NCBI GenBank assembly: GCA_016271365.2
Contig: JADMNL010000023.1
Coordinates: forward strand, 608,248,001-608,312,000
Source of the DNA: Neoceratodus forsteri
Lineage: Eukaryota > Chordata > Ceratodontiformes > Ceratodontidae
DNA length: 64,000 nucleotides
Direction of reading: 5' to 3'
Positions 24,410 to 35,287 of this stretch are shown here, one piece after another. The notes beneath the pieces are model-generated. The model was not told the origin of the DNA and did no database searches. It saw only the letters and a program-made list of their open reading frames with translations. The translations under genes and the position numbers were made by a program. The first letter of the stretch is position 1, and every line of letters starts with the position of its first letter.

Positions 24410-27400
24410 AAGAATACCTGAATTGTCAAGCATCGAAGAGAGAAGTGATTAATGAATTCTGTGAGAAGGGCTAACTTCCTGAGGGAGAGGGAGCTGGACC
24501 ACCATCTGCCTCCTCCAACAGTGGAACCTAACTAGCTAAGAAGAAATTATTAATTCTAACTAATATTATGACCATTGGCACAAAGCAGAGAAAAAACCCT
24601 TTGAGGAGGAAACCTTGGGGATCCAAGGCCTAGGTCGCCTTCCTCCAGGCTGATGACATTTGATTTGAGGACATGTGTTAGTAGAGAGAATAGTTTGTAG
24701 ATGAGGGATGGTAAGAAGAATTACGATAAGGTAGGGAAAACTCATAAAAAGCATAGACAAATGAAGAACGACTGTAGCAGGAACCCAAGGGGATACACTA
24801 GAGTAGTCGATAAGACATGGTAGATCGGAGGAGAAAGGCTGGGATTGAGTAAGTTGACACATGAGACAGGGAAGCAAGTAGTATACAATGTGATCATGAG
24901 GAGATTCCAGATGAACCGATGAGGAGACAATTGATGATGGCAAAGGCTTGATTGAGCGCTGCACTTGACTGAGCGATGCAGTGAGCAGACTCTGAGGTTG
25001 AAGAGGCATGTTTGATTATGCGATGTAAACAATTAGACCCTGAACTATTAGACCCTGAGGCTGTAGTCGATGAGGTAGAATAGAATTCAATAATAAGAAT
25101 GTTCTATAAGCGGCGTAGATAGATAAACCTTGAGGTAAAGCTGAGTGAATGATTGAAATTTATGAACTCAATATGACTAAAGTTATGAACTCGATACATG
25201 CAGCAAGATGGTAAGGTTGATAAACATCATAGGAGTTATGGTAGGTAATACCCAAAAGAATATCGATAGCAGGCCACGAGTGGAGTGAATCCTGAAGAGC
25301 CAATGCTGAAGTGGAAGAAAAGGAGACTGGAATAAACATGAACAGAACTTGCATGAAGGTATCATGCCCTATGGAGGATACAAACAACGATGCTCCTCGA
25401 AAGGAGGCAGACTCCGAGGCCAAGAAGACATGTTGGAAACCAGAGAGCATACAAACCAGAAGAGAAGCTCAGGATGGTGGTGGAGGGAGTCGAATCAGAT
25501 GAGGTATGATGAGGAGGGAAGCCAGGAGTGGAAAGAATCCATGACAGGCAGGACGAGAATGAGCTCTAGGCTGAGAAAAGAACAGAAATGGATAAGGATG
25601 CGAAAAGAAAATGATGCCAAGAAGGCAGGTACTAGAAAAGGAGGTAGGAAAGGATGAAGAACAGTAAGAAGGGCAATAGGGTAGCTGAGGATCCGGCCCG
25701 TATGGGATGAGAAGCATATGGGAAAGAGTCAGATTAGGCAGTATATGATCTACAAGAGGTATGCCCAAAGAAACATATAGCAGGTCACACAGGGCAAGTG
25801 GACAGCACAGACTTGGAGCGAATGATGCCAGGAATACCTGATATAGAGATGATTCGAGGTAGGCAAATGAACTCAAGGGTGGACCAAAGGAGAACCAGAT
25901 GGAGGCGCCAGACAGCAGACTGATTGGGGGATAGACAGAGATAGGGGAAAACCCTGCAGAAAGCAGTGGACAAGAAAGGAAGGCGAGCACTTATCCGATC
26001 TAAGGAGAGGTATGCATGATCAGCAATGTAAAAGAATATGCTCTGAGGACGGACAGAGAACCTGGGGTCAGCGAAGAAGAACAGGAATCCAGCAGGGATA
26101 AGTAATAGATGTCATGACAATAGGCAAATGATAAGAAATGTACAGCAGGAGTTCAATACAAGCAGAAAACAAAGAACGTAGGAAACAACATGAAATGCAT
26201 ACCTCACAACGGTCCTGAGGTTTCAAGGATGTCCCAGAGTTTGCTGCAGGACATTCCTCCGTCCCTCATAAAATGTGTGGGCTAGTGAAAGAACAGAAAG
26301 CACAGACTGAATATGAGGCTGCGCAGGATCGAAAGAACAGGAGGTAAATACGAATACAGATGGAGATTGCCACAAGAGGGTGGCAGGCCAATGAGGTAGC
26401 AAAAGATCAAATGAGAGGCACGCCCATTTGAGCAAGGTGAGAAGTAGAAGCCAAGGCCAAAAAGGCATGAACAGGAGAAGTGAATGATTAGAGCCTGAAA
26501 GTGTGGACGATGAGATATCGGAAGGATTCAAGAGTGCGATGCAAGGAATGAGGCTCCAAAAGGCATGTCTGGGGCCAGAGGTTAGGTGAACCAGAAGGAT
26601 GGCATGCTTGATAGAGCAATGTGATGAATTAGACTCCTTGAAAAGAGGTAGAGATGGAAAGGAAGAGAGTGAAGAGAGTAAGTAGGCTCCTTGAAAGGAG
26701 GTAGATTCGGAAATGACCGTGAAAGGAACTGGAACAATGGTGGAGAGCCTCCAGCTAGCCTTAGCAAAGGGTGATGGTCAGGAAGGCATGGCTTTTGAGT
26801 GAAGGTAGAGTCAAATGAGGTAGCAGAGATGGATGAGGATTGAGGCGAAGAGTGGGTGAAGTTCTGAAGGCTGGCACTAGAAAGGCATACCGAGTGATAT
26901 GGAGATGCAGTGAAGCCGTGGGTGCAGGCATGGCATATGATTCCATGATAGAAATGTTCAAGTAAGCGATGCACAGAGAGGAACCAGGAGGAATGGGGAG
27001 GCGAAGGATGACCAGAGTCATGAAACTAATACTGAGTCAGGAACCAAAGACATGCAACAAGCAAGAAGCAAAGCGTAGATGGTAGTGTACGATTCGTGAT
27101 AGGTAGCAAGAAGCCAAATGGAGTCAGCCAGGGACAACCAAATGATGCCTGATGAGGAGGATTGCTGCAGCAGCGTAGCTGGCTGATGAGCTTGAATGAG
27201 TGATGAGAGTAGCAAAGAATTATCTAGTGGAGACCAGATGAAGCCTGCCAAGGTATACTGACTGGGCAGCCAAGGCAGACCAAACAAGCGATGGATAGAT
27301 GGCAGGTCAGCGCGAGGCATCGAGGAGGAGAGAAGGCTAAATGAACCGGAATGAGTCAGCGAGAGACAGGTAGAGTTATATGGCAACACAGGGAAGCCCT

Positions 27401-27479
27401 GAGGAAGGCAGACTGACGGAGCGAGGTGAATGATGACCGTAATAGTAGCTAAGGAGAGGGAGAATAACAAACACGTCCA

Positions 27480-27520
<41 letters not shown>

Positions 27521-28230
27521 TTTTGTTTTTTTGTCTGTCTTTGCTGGTATTAGAAAAGGTGCTAAGACAAGGAAAGTAAAGTAGGAAACGAATGAGGTAC
27601 TAAGAGGGATTGAAGCCATGAAGACTGGTGCAAGAAGGCGCGATATGAAAGGACAAAGGACAGAAGGAGGTCAGTGGGTAGCATAGGACCCAGCCGATAT
27701 GGGAGGAGAATGGCAGAAAGGCAATCTGAATGAGATGGCATTAGAAAAGGTATGAGAACATAATAGGGCGAGGCGAGCAGGATGAGGTCAGACGAGTCCA
27801 CCAGAGCCTGAGGCCATGAAAGCTGACGGCAGGCCAGACTGATGTGACCTATGCATGATAGGATAGAGGAACCCCAAGAGAAATGTGCGAGAAGCAGAGC
27901 AAAATGGATGATGGGGCACAGGAGCAGATGAACCATGATAAGGACGCCAAAGAAAGTACAATAGCGGGCCAGATGGAGCAAGAGGAGAAGGCAGCCATAG
28001 CAGGAAACGATGAGAGCAGGGGAGGGAGAGGATACAGAAACATCATGGAAATATCGCCATCCAGAGGCAATAAGAGGTCATACCACACACAGAAACAGAC
28101 TAACATGCCAGCAGAAACATCCCTATCGACCGCAATGAAATATTGTAAAGCACAAGAACTTATGGATGGAAGGATACCCCAGCGCCACAGAGGGTTACTG
28201 ATGTCTTGAAATAGCAGAGCTGCCCCAGGA
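24410..28230. repeat. Long purine-biased tract with degenerate internal repeats
   Basis: For nearly 4 kb the plus strand is strongly enriched in A and G. The minus strand therefore yields many Leu/Ser/Pro-rich open frames (up to 173 codons) that carry no domain. Words such as 'gcgatgca', 'gaggctcc', 'aggcatg' and 'gcaggcca' recur at irregular spacing (for example near 24973, 25019, 26534, 26968 and 27283), suggesting an eroded minisatellite. A (TA)n tract interrupts it at 27484. I regard it as the interior of the split-repeat element, not as a gene. Confidence 0.5.
27484..27517. repeat. (TA)n microsatellite followed by T-run
   Basis: About 34 bp of TA repeat followed by an uneven T-rich stretch. 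Confidence 0.95.
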
Positions 28231-29491
28231 TGCATAAAATGAGAAATCATGAAATCAAGGAAAGAAAAACAGCCCCAATCACGAACCATGAGGGGTCCCA
28301 CCAGTCCTAGACATGCAATGCAGCAAAATAAACTCTCCACAACAGGCCACTTACCATGAGTCATTTAAAGAGGGCACTAGGAGCACCAATACTGAAAGAT
28401 TTAGAGGTAGCCAGGACGCAGACAGGCATGGCTGTTTTTTTTTTTTAATTGGCAGAAAAACAATGCCATTGATTATTGAGTGTACTCACTCTTGAATGCA
28501 TCAAACAGTAAAACTAACAGCCAGTGTGGTGATGAAACTGAAGAAAATCAATCGGTACACTTTAGCAGCATGGAAGATGTGATAACCCATCTGGTTAATA
28601 CAAAACAGGTACAATTAGTCCAGCGGGATGGTTAGAAGGGTTTATAGCTATTGATGAATGGGAGGCTGCAGCACAGGAGTGCGCAGTGATTTATGTTAAA
28701 TTCAGTGTGAAGGGCGAGTCTGCCAAATATTTAGATTCAACCAAAGAAATAGCAGAAATGAAATACACTATTAGAAGGCGGTCTCTACACACTCTGACTT
28801 GAGAGAGCTTGATCTTGCATTACAAATGATGTGGAAAAATCAAGGAATTGAAAATGCAAGCAGCATAAATCAGACAGAGACCTCCTTGACTATAAGTAAG
28901 TGTATCGTTTTAATTGGTCTAAACAGAATAAACATTGTTTCTGGTCTAGGGAGCTTGAGAATTAAATCACATGGACGACAGGGTCGGAATATAAGAAAAG
29001 TGAAGCTTAGGCTCGCAAATGCCGCTCCAGATTAGGGTTGGTCCGAATAACGATAAAGGGCAGTGAACCCACAGGAGAATGAGAGAAGAAACAGAGATGC
29101 TCTGGGGAATACAGCTGCTGAAAGTGGAACAGGGACAAAGATGATGCACCCAGAAGCACCAGTGAGGAATCAAGAAGGAGAGCAAATGGCAGCAGCCGTA
29201 GGAGAGCTCGAGGAAGGCAACAAAATGGCCAAAGGCGAGCCAGTGCAGGGGAAGGCAGAATAAACACACACCACCCCAAGCAAGAGAGCAGGCTGCCAAG
29301 GGTGACGGGGGACAGTAACGGATGGGCTTAGGGGAAAGACCAACCACACAGCAGCGGCAACTTAGAGAAGGAACGAGGAGATAGAGGAAAGGAGCAGCTG
29401 GAGGCAGGACAAAAGGAACAGGTACAGCAATGAAGAAGAAAAATAACAAGGTATGAGGAGAAGAGGCCACCACCGAACTAACAGCAGGAAA
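28231..29491. other. Interior of split-repeat element, unidentified
   Basis: The base bias weakens at about 28430-29000, where the plus strand has short open stretches (for example about 28620-28797, 59 codons, and 28799-29035, 78 codons). From 29060 to 29480 the plus strand is purine-rich again. No residues matching RT, RNase H or tyrosine recombinase were recognised. It could be remnants of element genes on either strand or unrelated sequence. Confidence 0.35.
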
Positions 29492-29596
29492 GAAAACGAA
29501 TCCTGAGGGCATCCAGGAAAAGTGATGTATTTAAGCTCAATGGAGGAGTGACGTTGTTGCTCCGCCCATTGAACCTCGGCTTAAAGCCCTCCCATT
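29492..29596 (-). repeat. Repeat A, copy A1
   Basis: 105 bp closely matching 24111-24214. It marks the presumed 5' end of the element on the minus strand, about 5.4 kb from A2. Confidence 0.9.
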
Positions 29597-29624
29597 ACCA
29601 CACTGATATTGCTCCCACCCCATT

Positions 29625-29645
29625 GTGTGTGTGTGTGTGTGTGTA
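29625..29645. repeat. (GT)n microsatellite
   Basis: Perfect GT run of about 20 bp just outside repeat A1. Confidence 0.9.
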
Positions 29646-32600
29646 TAAAATATGTATGTATTATTTTTTTCCTGTCTGTGAGTGAAAACTACAGTAGTGA
29701 ACTAGTTGATGCAGTGAACCACTTAGTCTGTCAGTGAGGGGGACATGGAGGGTATGTCAGTAGGTGATGCATCAGGCATGCATGTATCACAGTTGGACAG
29801 CTGGGCTCAAATGCTCTAAAGATGAAATAAATGTTCCACAATCTTGGAGAGGATAAAACTATTTTATTGTTTGAAAAGTACTGGAGTAGCACCCTGCTAT
29901 ATGGTGCTGACCAGTGACGTTTTTAACCCCTCCAAGATCATGGAGGATGTTTTCAACTTTATAGTGTTTAGGCCCAGATCTCCAATTGCTGTGTTTCATT
30001 TTCCTACTGTGGCTCCATTCCAGAAACTTTGAACTGCCTCTGCTACAAATTACAGGCATGGATTTGTGGATGACTGCTTTTCTGTGGTGTAGAAACCATG
30101 TGGAAAGAACTGGAGGAGAACAGGATGCAGGGAGGAAATGGGCAAGGAAATATTCTACAATACCAGTTCCACAAAGTACCAGTTCTGTAAGTGTGTGTGT
30201 GTGGGGAGGAGGATTTATGGAAAAAGAGCTGGGAAATGGGCTGGAAGTCATAGTGATGGGGTAGGGACTATACCTGAGAGGAAGACTAGGGCTGGTTGTT
30301 TGATTGTTCATCCAAAAACCCTGTTAATTACTCCCAGAAGTAAACTGGTTCCAGGTCCATTGCAAGCAGCTGTTTTCCCAACCTGTCCTGGTCGTCCAGT
30401 AGATTTGATGATGAAATCCCCTGAGTAAATGAAAAGCACTCTCTTTGAGTACTTTTAGGTATTCTACCCATAAGGATATGACATCCATTGCAATACATAA
30501 AAGCAAGCTCTCCTCCTTTGTACAACCAGCTCAACACCAGCTGCCAGTGGCACCAGCACAATCACTGTCACCCTTTCACCATAGGTATGGAGGATTGCCT
30601 GTCCACCAAAAAGCCATATAAATGATGCCCCTCTGCCCTGGTCCCCAATTATGCATTGGCAGCAGTAACAGAACAGCCCAGTGCCCTGCACAGTCATTGG
30701 TAAGGAAGGTGACTGTAAGTCTGTGTCTTGCATTGATAAAGTACTACTGTTATCTACTCTCCTGAGAAAATACATTGAATTGTTTGCGGTAGGGCAAGGT
30801 ATACAAGCCCTGCAATTTCATAAAAGCAAGCCTGAAGCACTAGCACAAAAGTAGTTTATAGTGAAGGAGAGTGCTGGGAAGATATGAAAGTAGAACTGGT
30901 GGAGTGTGAAGGCATGGAGTGAGGTGATTGAGGAGGGGAAGCAGAAGCCCATGAGAAGGAAGTGGAAAAAGGGCAGAAGAAAACTGAAGAATTATGTAAG
31001 GCTGAGACTGAGGGAAGAAGCAGGACAGGAGGGAGCACTTGCAGAAGAGGAAGAAGATGAGGAAGATAAAGGGTGCTCACAGTTACACCGACAAGTTCTG
31101 ATGATGAGTGTGGTACAGAAGAGGGAGGCAATCACAGGAGGAGATGGCCAAATTAAAAGAAATAAAGCAAGAAGGCAGTTGGGAGGAAGGAAATCTAAAG
31201 ACCCGCCTGCCACCAGCCCACAGATGAGAGTTTTGTCACACAGAGTGGGATACTGACACAATAATGCTTAGACAGAAAGTGCCATGGTTAGATTAATTCC
31301 AGCACTGTGTCACATGATTGTTCAAATGTTGAGGGACAGTCACCAGCATGCCGGGCAGCCCCTGCTGCCCAGAACCACATATCAAGTTTTTATTTGTGTA
31401 ATTTTCAAATGTAACACAAGTACTTGTATTACTAGATGTATTAGGGGTCACAAAAGTTATCCTATTTGAAATATAATGCATGAGATTTTTGGATTAGTGT
31501 TGCTATGACAACCAGCATTAACTCAGACTAAACTTTCATGTTTTTTCATTAAGCATGTGCCATCTGGCTATAGTTCAATCTATTTTTATGAAAGTTCAAA
31601 TCCCATTTTTCTGCTCTGCTAATATTTGATGTACATTTCCTGATACTGCTTTGCTGATGCTTGACAGCTTAATTCATCAGAACGTAGCTCCATGGATGGA
31701 CAACTAACAGTTCTTAAAGAAAATATATAACACTTTCATTAATGTTCTTTAGAAAGAGCTAATACACCCACTGAAAATATTATTAACTGGCAAAGCTTGA
31801 GAGACATAAAGTAGCCCAGACTGAATGTGGCAGTGGGCCTTGGTGCTGATAATACTTACTGAGCACTTTTGATAACCTTTAAAGAGCTACTGATGCATCA
31901 AAAACACTTTAAAAAGCATAATAATTGTGTACAATTCTGCCTGCATTCCATTTATATTTTATATATTTCTCCCACCCATCATTTATTATTAAGGAAATTT
32001 GCATCAATATATGATCTTTATCCCTTAGAGTTCCTATAAAGTCCATCTGCCTCTAAAGCTTACTCCCTACTTCAAGTCATAATCTCTGCTGTGGCATCAC
32101 AGTATGTTGCCATAGGAGTAACTATGATACAGTACCACAGGCAGTGCTTTGTGACCTCCGATAGAGAGAAGCAGCAGGAATAGACAAACTCTTCAGTAGC
32201 AAAGATCCTGTTTTCATACAGATGACCTCAGTAATAAATAATGGGAGGAGGAATACATCACTAATGGGAGAAACAAGCTGGACTATGTCTAAATATTATG
32301 TTTTGTTAAAGTTTTCCTGAACACGTCACTGGCTCTTAAATACCTGCACATTTGTCTTGCATTCTACTGTTATATGGGACATTATGACAAAGCACTTTAG
32401 AGGCACTACAATTTTGATACTGATGACGTTTTACTAGTGTTCATTATTATCAGCATATCTGTCTCAAGAAAATTAAAATGTACTCTGATGTTAAAGCATT
32501 TTTACAGTACGTGGTGCAGTTTTGCCGACCAATTGCTGCATTTCTGCTTTCTGAGTGAAAAGAGCAAGGACAATACAATCAATAGGCAAAACAGAAAGCT

Positions 32601-33970
32601 GGCACTACTTACCAAATGCTATCATGCACAAAACAGCTAATAGTTTTTCCCTGTTAGTGAATTTCATTGCAGACTCAATAAACACAGCAAGCGAGCCGTG
32701 AGAGGCATGCAGTAACTATGTCTCAACGTTTCATGCATATGCATTCTCAGGAGACTGAGTGCTGCTGTCAAACATTTTCCTTTTAAATATGTCTCTTAAA
32801 GATACAAAACATAATGTGTAGCAGAATAATAAAGTGCAAAAGTGAGTCAAACATGAAACAGTTTAGCCTAATGTGAGATAGTGCAAGCACACCAATGTGC
32901 AAAACCAACACTTTAAAATCACAAATGCATCACTGATGGCATTAGTTTAGCTATTAGCTAAGCTTGCTACCAGTACAATGAAGCACATAATTTCATTAAA
33001 ACAACATTGGCTACATAAGATGCATGCATCACAGTGCCAGACATATCTAGTAAAGCTAGGATTGCTGGCAACATCTCTGGCAGCCAGATTGGCTAGAGGA
33101 CAAACTGCCGTGGAAATACTATTGGTACAACATGCTATATGTCCATTTTTTATGATCCTCCAACTACCACTACAGATTTTGAATCGGAGGGAACATCCTT
33201 GAATTTTTAGAGGACTCTTTTTAACTAGTGACCCTAGCCACAAAGGAGCCTGAGAATATACTTCCAGCAAGAGGGAAAACAAGGGGAATGCAGGAGTAGA
33301 AGGCAACAAAGAACAAACAGGGCAACAAGCAGGACCAGAAACCAATACAAGAAGGTGAAGTACTGCCAGAAAATCAAGGCAAAAAATCATTCATTGATCA
33401 AGTCACCGACGATCTGAATCTAAAATATCATTATTAAATACATGACTCAAGTTTGTACCCACCAATGACTACCTGAACTATTTCAAACAAATATAGACCT
33501 ACATAAATCTGCCCATTTACTGAACCTAAAGTGTTTTGTTCTTTTTTGCTAGCATAGGAGAGGACCACATCAAGATAACCTGGACAATGAGGACTTCAAA
33601 CATCTCTGCAAATATGGGTATTTGCAAGTGGATTTAACCAGCAGCCAGAGTGAACATGGGGACAGGAAGTTCAGAGGAAACAACTTTCATTCCACCTATG
33701 ACAGCACTGTTAGTGTTTTCTACCAGGTCTAGTTAATATTTTGAACCCACATATGTGACTCTAACCAGCAATGAATTTAAACCTCTGAAGGACTTACAGG
33801 CAAGTACTGATACTGCCATCAAACCTGCTGGCAAGGGGGGCAGTAGGTTTGTGTAGGACACTGCCAAATACATGGCAGAAGTTAAATGTCAGCTACCAAA
33901 TGATAGGTTATACAGGCCACTGACCCCACATCCATGTTTAAGAAACAAAATTGACAACTATCACCTAATG
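29646..33970. other. 4.3 kb with no recognisable gene or repeat family
   Basis: Mostly AT-rich DNA. A purine-rich patch at 30860-31250 gives a 116-codon Lys/Glu-rich plus frame (30906-31256) and Ser-rich minus frames; these look compositional. I see no splice-flanked conserved exon, RNA gene or transposon motif. Confidence 0.45.
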
Positions 33971-34080
33971 ATAAGGTCTGCAACATGAAGCTCAGGAGCC
34001 ACATGTGGCTGTTTGCCTGTGTTCATGTGGTTCTGCAGTTGCTTACACCTCCAAGGTCCAACATTTATGCTTTATAGTAC
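33970..34080. mobile_element. Possible hAT-type DNA transposon end
   Basis: The wording 'aaggtctgcaacatgaagct' followed by 'caggagccacatgtggct' resembles the terminal region of hAT/Charlie-type elements (GGTCTGCAACCTGCGGCTC...GCATGTGGCTC). Only one end is seen and no transposase is present. The resemblance is from memory of the family, so confidence is limited. Confidence 0.4.
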
Positions 34081-34111
34081 CTTTGCTAGTGTAACTCCAC
34101 AAAACAACATT

Positions 34112-34703
34112 TGAGCTGGCCCGTGGTGCTGAGGGTTGAGGCACTGGATACCACAGCTCGCACCATGCCAGCGACCCAGGTTCATGAACGAGCTCGGGTC
34201 ATCGGGGTCGGCAGTGGAGGAGGTGAGGAGATGGATTGTGCAGCCATAAGGCAGCTCTCCTCTCGAGTGGGGACCCAGCTGCACCTGCTGCAAGGCTGCC
34301 CTGGGTGAAGGCCCCAGAGGTAGTGCAGTCAAGAGCAACTAGAGCAGGGAGGTTGCCGAGTGTCACTGCATGCGCTGCCTTCACACATACGCGGGCAACT
34401 GTGGCAAGGGGGCAGAGAATTTGTAAAAATGGAACCAGCAGGCTCTATGTGATGGCCCCACAGCACCTGCGCCTGCCCCGAGTCTAGATGTTAGTCTCCA
34501 GAGGAGGGAGGGAAAGTCGATGCCCTTCACCTCGGCCCTGTAACAGGGGCAACCCGTGGGATTGCTGGATGGTCAGGTGGGAAATGAAGAAACTCCAGAG
34601 ACCTGGGGTGCAGAACTGCCTGCCACTCTTCACTTATGTACTCCATCGCCAAAGTAGGTGGGAGGTGGCAATGGGGTCAAACAGCTAGATTAAAAAAAAA
34701 ATA
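34112..34703 (+). mobile_element. Possible retroposon with tRNA-like head and poly(A) end
   Basis: This GC-rich block is sharply different from its AT-rich surroundings and ends in a run of ten A at about 34692-34701. A B-box-like GGTTCATGAAC lies at about 34181, downstream of a weak A-box-like stretch near 34120. This layout fits a SINE-like or processed retroposon, but target duplications were not found. A conserved gene fragment is an alternative, though no frame longer than 90 codons shows a domain. Confidence 0.35.
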
Positions 34704-35285
34704 GATTTGGAACATTGAATGTTAGCTTTTGGCATTTAGTCTGTATGTGGCAACCTTTTAAGGGTCACGACTCATACGCAAGCAAAATCACATGTGCTAT
34801 ACAAACTGATGCCCTTGAAGCTGGTACAATAAGAGGCAGTCAAGCTGAGGTACATAACGGAGGCTATGGGAATTGCATTGCAACCATATTTTATGTCGGT
34901 ATCAATACTAGAGTCTATAGTATAGACCTTGGCCAGTGGGAAGTGTGCCAGAAAATGTTCAAAAGCTTGCTGGAGTGCTGCCTGAAGGCCTAATAGTAAG
35001 TGTTACTGTTACCAGTTGACAAACCGAGCTGGTGCTGAAGCAGGGGTAGTGCACATCAAGTTTTAAAGTCAGTGACATGAATTGACTGTGGATGCCTCTG
35101 ACTCTGCACACAAGCTCCTGGTAGCCCAAGGTGAGGGATCAGGTTGTCAGGAATCTGCAGTGCCGGCCATGTTGACCTATGCCAGCAGGGATTATGATGC
35201 CTGCCATCTGATGCAGAGGAACCAGATTGTCAGTTAGGTGTGCTTATGTAGGGTGGAGTGGGGAACAACCACAATTACATCAAGA
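34704..35285. other. No recognisable gene
   Basis: A 92-codon plus frame (34715-34993) has no recognisable domain and I do not call it a gene. Confidence 0.4.
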
Positions 35286-35287
35286 TG

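Larger units (their letters stand above)
23859..29596 (-). mobile_element. Split-direct-repeat retroelement, Ngaro/Pat-like architecture
   Basis: Two unrelated repeats, A and B, occur twice each. Read on the minus strand the order is A1 (29596-29492), interior, B1 (24407-24213), A2 (24214-24111), B2 (24060-23859). Repeats ordered A...B-A-B are the known 'split direct repeat' ends of Ngaro and Pat tyrosine-recombinase retrotransposons, which integrate without target duplication. The joined B1/A2 junction shares only TT. A short gap (24061-24110) separates A2 from B2. No RT, RNase H or recombinase motif was recognised in the interior, so this would be a non-autonomous or very decayed copy. The name rests on architecture, not protein evidence. 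Confidence 0.55.

Noticed and set aside
25469..25990. 173-codon minus-strand frame
   Set aside because: It lies in the purine-biased tract and is a Leu/Ser/Pro-rich translation of pyrimidine-rich sequence, with no motif of RT or recombinase.
28967..29512. 181-codon minus-strand frame, hydrophobic
   Set aside because: Low-complexity hydrophobic text opposite a purine-rich strand; it also runs into repeat A1. It is not a plausible gag or membrane protein.
23859..29596. Ordinary LTR retrotransposon with repeats A as LTRs
   Set aside because: Repeat A is only about 104 bp, and a second repeat B lies on both sides of one A copy. A standard LTR element does not give A...B-A-B, and no primer-binding site or polyprotein was seen.
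30906..31256. 116-codon Lys/Glu-rich frame
   Set aside because: It overlaps two minus frames of similar length and reflects local purine richness; there is no domain or splice context.
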